A stretch of 56,338 nucleotides of DNA from positions 1 through 56,338 of the IMG/VR virus record IMGVR_UViG_3300017740_002507, one strand, 5' to 3'. The notes under the pieces were generated by a model that worked only from the letters and a program-made list of their open reading frames with translations, ran no database searches and was not told the origin of the DNA. Positions 15,211-22,237 of the stretch are shown here, one piece after another (position 1 is the first letter of the stretch; every line of letters begins with the position of its first letter). A program made the position numbers and the translations under genes. The stretch is from a virus.

Positions 15211-16995
15211 ATGGCAAAAACAAACTACGGAGCAGATTTAGGTTGGGAACTTGATGTAGATTTCCCTTCATGGGCAAATACAGAAATATATGTTAAAACA
15301 ATATCAAAAGGATATTTGTTACCAGGTGAAAAACCAAAAGATGCGTATTGGAGAGTTGCAACAAGAGTAGCTCAAAGGTTAAACAAACCTCAGATGGCAA
15401 CTAAATTCTTCGATTATATTTGGAAAGGTTGGTTAAATCTTGCAACTCCTGTACTTTCAAATACTGGTACTGATAGAGGATTACCTATATCTTGTTTTGG
15501 TATTGATGTTGCTGATTCTATATATGATATTGGAAATAAGAACTTAGAATTGATGTTACTTGCAAAACATGGTGGTGGTGTTGGTATTGGAATAAACCAA
15601 ATCAGACCAGCCGGTTCTGTAATTAGTGGAAATGGAACATCTGATGGTGTAGTACCATTTGCTAAGATATACGATTCTACAATACTTGCAACTAACCAAG
15701 GTTCAGTAAGAAGGGGAGCTGCTTCAGTTAACCTTAATATTGACCACCAAGATTTCGAAGAGTGGTTAGAAATCAGAGAACCTAAAGGAGATGTAAATAG
15801 ACAATCACTTAACTTACATCAATGTGCAGTTGTAGGTGATAAGTTTATGAGAAAACTCGAACAAGGAGAACCTGATGCGAGAAGAAAGTGGGGAAAATTA
15901 CTACAAAAAAGAAAAGCAACTGGTGAACCATACATCATGTACAAAGGGAATATCAATAAAGCTAATCCTGAAATGTACAAAAAAAATGGATTAAAAGTTC
16001 ATATGACAAACATATGTTCTGAAATTACTTTACATACAGATGAGAACCATTCATTTGTTTGTTGTTTATCATCAGTAAATCTTGCTAAATACAACGAGTG
16101 GAGAGATACTGATTTAGTTTATACAGCAACTTGGTTCTTAGATGGAGTACTTTCTGAGTTTATTCAAAAGGCTAAAAATATGAGAGGATTCGAAAACTCT
16201 GTTGCATCTGCTGAAAAGGGTAGAGCATTAGGATTGGGAGTTTTAGGATGGCACACTTACCTACAACAAAATGGTGTTCCATTTGAAGGTATGGAGGCTC
16301 AATTTGAAACTCGTAAGATTTTTTCTCAGTTAAAGATAGAATCAGAAAGAGCATCAAGAGATATGGCATCTGAAATGGGTGAACCTCTTTGGTGTAGAGA
16401 AAGTGGATTTAGAAACACTCACTTAAGAGCAGTTGCTCCAACAGTTAGTAACTCTAAATTAGCTGGAAACGTATCTGCTGGTATTGAACCTTGGGCGGCG
16501 AATGTATTCACCGAACAAACTGCAAAAGGAACTTTCATTAGAAAGAACAATGAGTTAGTAAAGGTTTTAAGAAAAGCAGGTATCAATAATAAAGAAACAT
16601 GGGACCAGATAATGTCCGATGGTGGTTCTGTTCAAGGTATTAAAGAACTTGATAAGTGGTGTTACTTAGATGGTAAAATGTTACTTTGTAATGAAATCGA
16701 AAATGGAGATAGAGATAAGATTTATCCTGTTAAAGATGTTTTCAGAACTTTCAAAGAAATCAATCAAATGGATTTAGTTAAACAAGCTGGTGTAAGACAA
16801 CAATACATTGACCAAGGAGTTTCATTAAATTTAGCATTCCCTTCCATTGCATCACCGAAATGGATTAACCAAGTAACTATGGAAGCTTGGAAACAAGGAA
16901 TTAAAACGTTGTATTATATGAGAACTGAATCAGTTCTTAGAGGTGATATAGCAACAAGAGCAGTTGACCCTGATTGTGTTGCGTGTGATGGATAA
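15211..16995 (+). CDS. nrdA: Ribonucleotide reductase class Ia, alpha subunit
   Basis: A 594-residue protein, short compared with cellular NrdA (about 750) because it begins directly with the catalytic barrel: no N-terminal ATP-cone is visible, so dATP feedback is probably lost. C95 (ISCFG) and C284/C285 (FVCCLSS) give the redox pair. NICSE at 267-271 holds the catalytic N, C and E. Y568-Y569 relay the radical, and C589-x-x-C592 at the very end receives electrons from thioredoxin. The gene order nrdB, SET, nrdA, thioredoxin points to a self-contained dNTP module. Confidence 0.95.
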   Translation: MAKTNYGADLGWELDVDFPSWANTEIYVKTISKGYLLPGEKPKDAYWRVATRVAQRLNKPQMATKFFDYIWKGWLNLATPVLSNTGTDRGLPISCFGIDVADSIYDIGNKNLELMLLAKHGGGVGIGINQIRPAGSVISGNGTSDGVVPFAKIYDSTILATNQGSVRRGAASVNLNIDHQDFEEWLEIREPKGDVNRQSLNLHQCAVVGDKFMRKLEQGEPDARRKWGKLLQKRKATGEPYIMYKGNINKANPEMYKKNGLKVHMTNICSEITLHTDENHSFVCCLSSVNLAKYNEWRDTDLVYTATWFLDGVLSEFIQKAKNMRGFENSVASAEKGRALGLGVLGWHTYLQQNGVPFEGMEAQFETRKIFSQLKIESERASRDMASEMGEPLWCRESGFRNTHLRAVAPTVSNSKLAGNVSAGIEPWAANVFTEQTAKGTFIRKNNELVKVLRKAGINNKETWDQIMSDGGSVQGIKELDKWCYLDGKMLLCNEIENGDRDKIYPVKDVFRTFKEINQMDLVKQAGVRQQYIDQGVSLNLAFPSIASPKWINQVTMEAWKQGIKTLYYMRTESVLRGDIATRAVDPDCVACDG

Positions 16996-17021
16996 CAATT
17001 AATTAATAAGGAGAAATTAAA

Positions 17022-17285
17022 ATGGTAGAAGTAAAAAAGTTTTATGCAGAATGGTGCGGGCCTTGTAAGGTTCTAACACCTTTAATGGAAAACGTTAAAA
17101 CTAAATTTTCAAGTGTTAACTTTCAAAATGTGGATATTGATTCACAATTCGAAGTGGCTCAAAAGTATCATGTACGTTCTGTACCAACAGTAATCATCGA
17201 AAAAGATGGTGTTGAAGTACAAAGAATGGTAGGAGTTCAATCAGAATTGGCTTACACAAATGCTTTAAATGAAAATTTATCGTAA
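17022..17285 (+). CDS. Thioredoxin 1
   Basis: An 87-residue minimal thioredoxin with WCGPC (C12, C15), the DIDSQFEVAQKYHVRSVPTV segment with the cis-proline, and a short C-terminal helix. It lies 26 bases after nrdA behind an AAGGAG ribosome site, so it is the natural reductant for the NrdA C-terminal cysteines. Confidence 0.92.
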   Translation: MVEVKKFYAEWCGPCKVLTPLMENVKTKFSSVNFQNVDIDSQFEVAQKYHVRSVPTVIIEKDGVEVQRMVGVQSELAYTNALNENLS

Positions 17286-17290
17286 ATAAT

Positions 17291-17331
17291 TTGGATATAT
17301 CGATTTTTTTTCGTATATTTGTATAACAAAT
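17291..17331 (+). promoter_or_regulatory. Bacteroidota-type promoter (TTGG-N-TATATTTG) with dyad
   Basis: TTGG at 17291 and TATATTTG at 17314-17321, with 20 bases between and TTTTCG before the box. A perfect dyad ATTTGT-ATA-ACAAAT is at 17317-17331. It precedes the genes at 17343 and 17601. Confidence 0.8.
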
Positions 17332-17342
17332 AAATAAATTAT

Positions 17343-17582
17343 ATGGCAGGAATTAAATTTGTACACAAAGATGACAAAGAAGTAAAGTTAAAAGGAACTC
17401 CAAAGATTCCATTTAACAAAAGTAAAAAGTTAAGTAGTATGGATGGCTCTCAAGTTCTATACTATATAGATGTTGAAACTGCATTTAAGATGAAGTTAGA
17501 AACATTTTGTGATTTTACACAAAAACATCCTCAAACCGATAGTTATGTGTTAATCACAGTACCAATTGAGAGAGTAGAATAA
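17343..17582 (+). CDS. Small protein of unknown function
   Basis: A 79-residue protein (MAGIKFVHKDDKEVKLKG...) with alternating strands and no motif that I recognise. It is the first gene of a unit that continues with the HD hydrolase, HTH and PLP genes, under a clear replication-class promoter. No signal peptide or membrane segment. Confidence 0.7.
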   Translation: MAGIKFVHKDDKEVKLKGTPKIPFNKSKKLSSMDGSQVLYYIDVETAFKMKLETFCDFTQKHPQTDSYVLITVPIERVE

Positions 17583-17600
17583 AACATAAAATTAATTAAA

Positions 17601-18248
17601 ATGAATCGTTACAATGAAGTTCAACTCGAAGAGAACTATAATAAGTTTATCGAGGCACTTAAAAAATCGTTTGATGGAGAACGATTAGAAAAATTACTCC
17701 ATATGTACTCGATGGAAGAATTAGGACCAAACCTAATGTTATCACCAGCGAGTGGAAATGTAAACTACCACAATGCTTATGAAGGTGGGTATATCGACCA
17801 TGTTATGAATGTGGCTAGAAACTCACTTCGTATGTTAAAACTTTATAAAGAAGCTGGTGGTATTGTGGATTTCACACAAGAAGAGTTATTATTTTCAGCA
17901 TTTCACCACGATTTAGGAAAGTTAGGTGAACGAGGAAATATGGCTTACAAAATTCAAGAATCAGAATGGCACCGAAAAAATAGAGGTGATGTTTATACTT
18001 GGAATGATGATATCAGTTATATGACTCATACTGATAGAACATTTTATCTATTATCTCAATATGATTTAAAATACTCAGAAAAAGAATTCTTTGGAATTAA
18101 ACTTACTGATGGTATTTACGATGAAGATAATATGAAATATCTAAAGACCTTTGATATCAAAAAGGCTCAACGAAGTAATATAGGTCATGTTCTACATTTT
18201 GCAGACCATATGAGTACTTTGATTGAAAGAGATGAACAAAGAAAATAA
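17601..18248 (+). CDS. HD-domain metal-dependent phosphohydrolase
   Basis: A 215-residue HD-superfamily protein. H67 in GYIDHVMNVA, H102/H103-D104 in FHHDLGK, K107, and HVLHFADHMS near 200-209 give the H...HD...H/D metal set. Such enzymes cleave phosphate esters of nucleotides or cyclic nucleotides. In this context a 5'-nucleotidase or dNTPase-like role in nucleotide recycling is likely, or removal of a defence signal nucleotide. The sequence does not decide between these. Confidence 0.8.
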   Translation: MNRYNEVQLEENYNKFIEALKKSFDGERLEKLLHMYSMEELGPNLMLSPASGNVNYHNAYEGGYIDHVMNVARNSLRMLKLYKEAGGIVDFTQEELLFSAFHHDLGKLGERGNMAYKIQESEWHRKNRGDVYTWNDDISYMTHTDRTFYLLSQYDLKYSEKEFFGIKLTDGIYDEDNMKYLKTFDIKKAQRSNIGHVLHFADHMSTLIERDEQRK

Positions 18249-18253
18249 ATTTA

Positions 18254-18457
18254 ATGAATATAGATGAACTTTGGTTTTTCAGTAATAGACTGAGAGGTGA
18301 ATCACACCCTCGTTCTAAATTAACTTCAGAGCAAGTTAAACAGATAAGAGAATTAGCAAAACAAGGATTCTCTACAAATGTTATTGCTAGAAACTTCAAA
18401 GTTAGTACATGGAATATTGAAGAGATTGTGAAACGTAAAACTTGGACACACATTTGA
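18254..18457 (+). CDS. Stand-alone helix-turn-helix protein (homing-endonuclease-type HTH)
   Basis: A 67-residue protein. Residues ~15-67 (GESHPRSKLTSEQVKQIRELA, then IARNFKVSTWNIEEIVKRKTWTH) match the HTH domain that ends many phage HNH homing endonucleases: the GE-x-x-x-x-x-K-L-T-x-x-x-V opening and I-x-x-x-K-T-W-x-H close. Here it has no nuclease domain and no room for one. It could be a remnant of such an endonuclease or a small repressor. Its TGA overlaps the TTG start of the next gene. Confidence 0.7.
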   Translation: MNIDELWFFSNRLRGESHPRSKLTSEQVKQIRELAKQGFSTNVIARNFKVSTWNIEEIVKRKTWTHI

Positions 18458-19215
18458 AAGAGTTAGAATTTTTTGATTTCAAATCAGTTGGAGAATCATC
18501 TATTAAATTACCTAAACCCATCATTATAGAACACGATGGTATTAAAGTAGTTAGAGATGATTTATTAGATGGTGGAACTAAGAGAAGAGCATTCAATGTA
18601 TTCGTTGAATCTTTTCCTAGTGTTCAAGAATGGGTTTATGCCTCACCAAGAGAAGGTTATGCTCAATTATCATTGGCATATGCTTGTCATGATTTGGGTA
18701 AGAAGGCAACTGTAACTGTTCCAAAAGGAAAACATAATTGGTTAACAACAGAGGCAATTCGTTTAGGTTGTAATATCATTGAAGTACCAATGGGATATCT
18801 TACTAATATTCAAGCGAAGGCAAGATATTATGTTGAAGAGAATGAAGGTTCTCAATTGATTCCATTTGGTGGTGACCACCCGATAATAATAGAGGCAATG
18901 AAAAATACTGCCCTCTCACTTGATATAGAACCTCCTAAAGAGGTTTGGACTGTAATGAGTAGTGGAGTATTATCGAGAGGTTTACAACTTGCGTGGCCTG
19001 ATGCCAAAGTATATGGGGTTAGAATTGGTCACAACACAACAGAAAGAGAAAGGGGTAGAGCTGAAACATTCTTATCAAAATACAAATTCAACCAAGAATG
19101 TAAAGAAGTAGAAAGACCTCCATTCCCATCTTCACTTACATATGATAGTAAAGCTTGGGAATTTATAAAGGAACATGCTTCAGAAGGAGCATTGTTTTGG
19201 AATGTAGGAAAATAA
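18454..19215 (+). CDS. PLP-dependent enzyme, ACC deaminase / D-cysteine desulfhydrase-like (fold type II)
   Basis: About 253 residues. VVRDDLLDGGTKRRAF near 32-47 matches the R-x-D-L-x-x-G-G-N-K-x-R motif with the PLP lysine (K43 from this start). The segment EGYAQLSLAYACHDLGKKATVTVPKG fits the asparagine-loop/small-domain region of tryptophan-synthase-beta-like enzymes, and VMSSGVLSRGL the phosphate-binding loop. No ATG is near. I take TTG 18454, whose TTGA overlaps the previous stop. TTG 18442 would add four residues. A phage role for such an amino-acid lyase is not known to me. Confidence 0.65.
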   Translation: MKELEFFDFKSVGESSIKLPKPIIIEHDGIKVVRDDLLDGGTKRRAFNVFVESFPSVQEWVYASPREGYAQLSLAYACHDLGKKATVTVPKGKHNWLTTEAIRLGCNIIEVPMGYLTNIQAKARYYVEENEGSQLIPFGGDHPIIIEAMKNTALSLDIEPPKEVWTVMSSGVLSRGLQLAWPDAKVYGVRIGHNTTERERGRAETFLSKYKFNQECKEVERPPFPSSLTYDSKAWEFIKEHASEGALFWNVGK

Positions 19216-19227
19216 TTAAGAAAAGGC

Positions 19228-19268
19228 TTGGCTAATTCAAATAATTTTCGTATATTTACATAGTAAAT
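19228..19268 (+). promoter_or_regulatory. Bacteroidota-type promoter with ATTTAC dyad
   Basis: TTGG at 19228 and TATATTTAC at 19251-19259, with 20 bases between. The dyad ATTTAC-ATA-GTAAAT is at 19254-19268. The text continues GAGTGATAAT, shared with the promoter at 37891. It precedes 19315. Confidence 0.8.
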
Positions 19269-19314
19269 GAGTGATAATACACTCGAAAATTAAACGTAAA
19301 ACACACTAAAAATA

Positions 19315-20475
19315 ATGATAGTACAAAAATTTAAAAAAGAAGAGTATTTCTTACCAAAGTTTGCTGATGCATTTGTAGATTCTGGTAGGATTACAATAGG
19401 AGATATTGAATTTATCTCCATTACTGATGTAAAACGATTAAAAAATGCAGTAAGAGCTAAAAAAACTTCAAATAACGAAGATTATAAGGAAGCTGTAAAA
19501 AGATTCCAAAATGATTTTAAGTTAGATGGAGGATGGAATCCTCAATATCCAGCAGGATTATACTGTACTTCTTATGATTCTCAAGGTAATAAGTATCAAG
19601 AGTTTTTAGGGTTTCATACTAAGGCTTTTTCATCAACAGAAATAGGATATAATCCTCCTTTTGCTGAAGTTAAATTTGATAAACATTTATCAGATAAAGA
19701 AGTTCAAGCTATTAAACTGAGATTAAAAGGACTTGAGAATAGGATAGCGGATAGAACTACTGAAAACCCAATAAAAGATTCTGATATAGAACTAAATCTA
19801 AGAAGAGCAAAAGATTCTTGGAATGATTTGTATTCTGAGTATGAAGAAGAAGGATTTAAAGAATCTGAAATCACTTCCAAACTTAGTGAAAATCAGATGG
19901 GAGTAACTCTTGAAGTACATTTACAAACAATTTTAAAAGAATATGGGAAAAGACCTGATGTAAGAAAGTGGTCTAAACTGATTAATTCTTTACTCGGTAA
20001 GAATACACCATCTAAATTTTGTAGTGTTGTAACTACAACAGAAGAAGCCACAGAGTGGTTTGATTCGATATATGATGGTGAGGGAGTATGGAAAGGACAA
20101 ACTATTAATGGAGGACTTAAATTTGCTGATTCAAACAAAGTAATTCCTCAAGAAGTTTTTGAAGATGATACTGAGTTATATAAACCATTTTACATATATA
20201 GTTCATCTATTGACCGTTTTGTAATGCACATATCGAAACAAATTCAACAAGAGATATTAAATGGTGATACTATCAAATGGATATTGTTTTTAGGAATACA
20301 TTCAGGACATACACCAACTGAAAAGAATATTGATAAGAATAGAAAGACTATGATGGAAAATTTAAATGAATGTTTATCGGCTATTCATCCAAGTTCAAAA
20401 GAAAGAATTAAGGTTGCTGGATTTATTGGACAAAAGAATACTGAAGAAGGACAAATATTAAAACCAAATGTATAA
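19315..20475 (+). CDS. Protein of unknown function, first gene of a three-gene unit with a methyltransferase
   Basis: A 386-residue soluble protein, no signal peptide. The N-terminus has strands and a helical KRLKNAVRAKKTSNNEDYKEAVKRFQND segment. The middle (about 120-180) is charged and probably coiled. The C-terminal third has a compact alpha/beta look (KPFYIYSSSIDRFVMHISKQIQQ, then IKWILFLGIHSGH). I recognise no family. It overlaps the next gene by 8 bases and lies upstream of a DNA methyltransferase under an ATTTAC-dyad promoter. A modification or restriction-related job is possible but only by context. Confidence 0.7.
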   Translation: MIVQKFKKEEYFLPKFADAFVDSGRITIGDIEFISITDVKRLKNAVRAKKTSNNEDYKEAVKRFQNDFKLDGGWNPQYPAGLYCTSYDSQGNKYQEFLGFHTKAFSSTEIGYNPPFAEVKFDKHLSDKEVQAIKLRLKGLENRIADRTTENPIKDSDIELNLRRAKDSWNDLYSEYEEEGFKESEITSKLSENQMGVTLEVHLQTILKEYGKRPDVRKWSKLINSLLGKNTPSKFCSVVTTTEEATEWFDSIYDGEGVWKGQTINGGLKFADSNKVIPQEVFEDDTELYKPFYIYSSSIDRFVMHISKQIQQEILNGDTIKWILFLGIHSGHTPTEKNIDKNRKTMMENLNECLSAIHPSSKERIKVAGFIGQKNTEEGQILKPNV

Positions 20476-20908
20476 CTATTCAGAATTATCATCTTCTTTT
20501 TATATTAATTTAAAAGCTCAAATTGATGGGGATATAATTGATAATGATGATTTGAATGATTCTCTTAGAAAACTTCATAGTAAAATGGAAACTAAATTTA
20601 ATCTAAGATTTCCAGTATCTACTATGGTGTATCAAAAATATAGAGAAAATTATTTCAGGCCAAATTATATTCAAGAAGAACTTTTACGAGAGCATATTAT
20701 ACCTGTAAAAGATATAATAACACAAGCCAGAAAAAAGTTAATTTGGGAAGAATTAAGTAAAGGAGAATTGTATGAATGGATTTGTAAAACTTTATCTTTA
20801 GTTTATAAATTTAGAAAAGAAAAAGAAGAAGGATGGGAATCTGAAAATCTATTAAGAGAAGAAGTTTTAGAAATTCATAGAAATGCAGTAAAAACATATA
20901 GTAACTAA
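20468..20908 (+). CDS. Protein of unknown function with an EHIIP motif
   Basis: A 146-residue, largely helical, charged protein. The segment YRPNYIQ-type NYFRPNYIQEELLREHIIPVKDIITQ contains E-H-I-I-P, which resembles the first half of an HNH nuclease motif (D/E-H-I-x-P). A following asparagine/histidine helix is not obvious, so the nuclease idea is weak. It overlaps the upstream gene (start 20468, upstream stop 20475). Its stop falls in the first copy of a 25-bp tandem repeat. Confidence 0.65.
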   Translation: MYNYSELSSSFYINLKAQIDGDIIDNDDLNDSLRKLHSKMETKFNLRFPVSTMVYQKYRENYFRPNYIQEELLREHIIPVKDIITQARKKLIWEELSKGELYEWICKTLSLVYKFRKEKEEGWESENLLREEVLEIHRNAVKTYSN

Positions 20909-20951
20909 CTGAGTATCAATGACTTATAACTAACTGAGTATCAACAACTTA
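20902..20951 (+). repeat. Two tandem 25-bp repeats before methyltransferase 1
   Basis: Copy 1 is 20902-20926 and copy 2 is 20927-20951, both starting TAACTAACTGAGTATCAA and differing at two adjacent bases. The array holds the upstream stop codon and ends on the A of the methyltransferase ATG. It may be slippage, or a site for a regulator. Confidence 0.85.
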
Positions 20952-22201
20952 TGACAAACGCAGAAGATATATTATCTAAATATGAAAAGGGAACTTATGA
21001 TGGAGAATATCCTACCATATCACCTGAGGATTGGGAAACTTTAAAAGAATCATATCCAAAAGACCAAGTAAAGGAAATGTTGGCTGATTTGTTTATGAAG
21101 TATCCACTTCCTTATGCAACAGATAAGTACACCATTGAAGATGCCAGAGATGATTATATGAAACTCAAAGGTATTCGGTACAATGAGTTATTAAAAGAAG
21201 AAGAATGGTTTCCAAGAAAATCAAGAGAATCTAAATATCCACTTACATATGATGGAAAACAGATTTTATTCAAAAGATATAACTTAGGTAACCTTTCATC
21301 TAATTTCTTTCAAGAGAGAAACCGATGGAGTATATGTTCATCAGGTTATCCTGGTCCGGCCAGAACTTGGAGAACAAGACCTTTTATGATATCTTTAATG
21401 GGAGCGGCATATTCTTTAAAACTAACACAAGTTGGTAAAAAGGAATTAAGAATAATGATTGGATTAAGAAAGTATATTGCTTCTCAACACAAACCAAATG
21501 TTACTAAGGCTCTTACAGAATATCTAGGTAGTAAAACTATGTTAGATTTCTCAATGGGTTGGGGTGATAGATTAAGTGGAGCATTTGCAAGTGAAACAAT
21601 AGAACACTATGTAGGGTTAGACCCTCGTAAAGAGAATCATCCAATTTATATGGAACAAGCTGATTTTTATAGAAAACATACTTCGTTCTTTGAGAACCCA
21701 ACTAAAACAAACTTTTACCAATCACCAGCAGAAGATTTTGATTATTCAGATTATCAAGATTACTTTGATTTGGTATTTACTTCACCTCCTTACTTTAATG
21801 TAGAAAGGTATGGTGATGATGATACTCAAAGTTGGATAAGATATAAAGAAATAGATGCTTGGAATAAACATTTCCTACATAAATCATTAGAAAAGATTAT
21901 ACCAACAATTAAAAAAGGTGGTTTAATGGCAATTAATATCGCTGATGTATTCACAAGTGGTAAAGGTGGTAAAGATTGGAAAGAAATTACAAACCCTATG
22001 GGAGATTTCTTAATATCAAAAGGATTAACCTACAAAGGTTGTATTGGTATGGAAATGGCAAAAAGACCTAATAGTGGTGGAGCAGGAACAGTAAAGAACA
22101 CAGAACATAACCAAAATCAGTACTCAGAAGAAACTTTAAAGAACTCAGAAGAAAATAAAGATAAAACTTTTGGTGAGCCGATTTGGATATTTGAAAAATA
22201 A
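20951..22201 (+). CDS. DNA methyltransferase 1 (SPPY class)
   Basis: A 416-residue protein. TMLDFSMGWGDRLSGAF near 196-212 is an AdoMet-binding motif I, with the VGLDP strand following. LVFTSPPYFNVERYGDD near 275-291 is the catalytic motif IV, S-P-P-Y type, used for exocyclic amino groups (N4-cytosine or N6-adenine). KKGGLMAINIADVF is the next conserved strand. The ~190-residue N-terminal part is specific to the family and may carry target recognition. It is directly upstream of the gp43 promoter. A related enzyme at 27618 shares the motif I-IV arrangement. Confidence 0.85.
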   Translation: MTNAEDILSKYEKGTYDGEYPTISPEDWETLKESYPKDQVKEMLADLFMKYPLPYATDKYTIEDARDDYMKLKGIRYNELLKEEEWFPRKSRESKYPLTYDGKQILFKRYNLGNLSSNFFQERNRWSICSSGYPGPARTWRTRPFMISLMGAAYSLKLTQVGKKELRIMIGLRKYIASQHKPNVTKALTEYLGSKTMLDFSMGWGDRLSGAFASETIEHYVGLDPRKENHPIYMEQADFYRKHTSFFENPTKTNFYQSPAEDFDYSDYQDYFDLVFTSPPYFNVERYGDDDTQSWIRYKEIDAWNKHFLHKSLEKIIPTIKKGGLMAINIADVFTSGKGGKDWKEITNPMGDFLISKGLTYKGCIGMEMAKRPNSGGAGTVKNTEHNQNQYSEETLKNSEENKDKTFGEPIWIFEK

Positions 22202-22220
22202 TTCGTATATTTGTATAATA
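22183..22220 (+). promoter_or_regulatory. Bacteroidota-type promoter for gp43 (weak -33)
   Basis: ATTCG-TATATTTG with the -7 box at 22206-22213, overlapping the end of the methyltransferase gene. At the expected -33 place the sequence is GTG and not TTG, probably constrained by the coding sequence. The -7 part is otherwise the same as at the other sites. Confidence 0.65.
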
Positions 22221-22237
22221 AAATAAAACAGTAGAAT

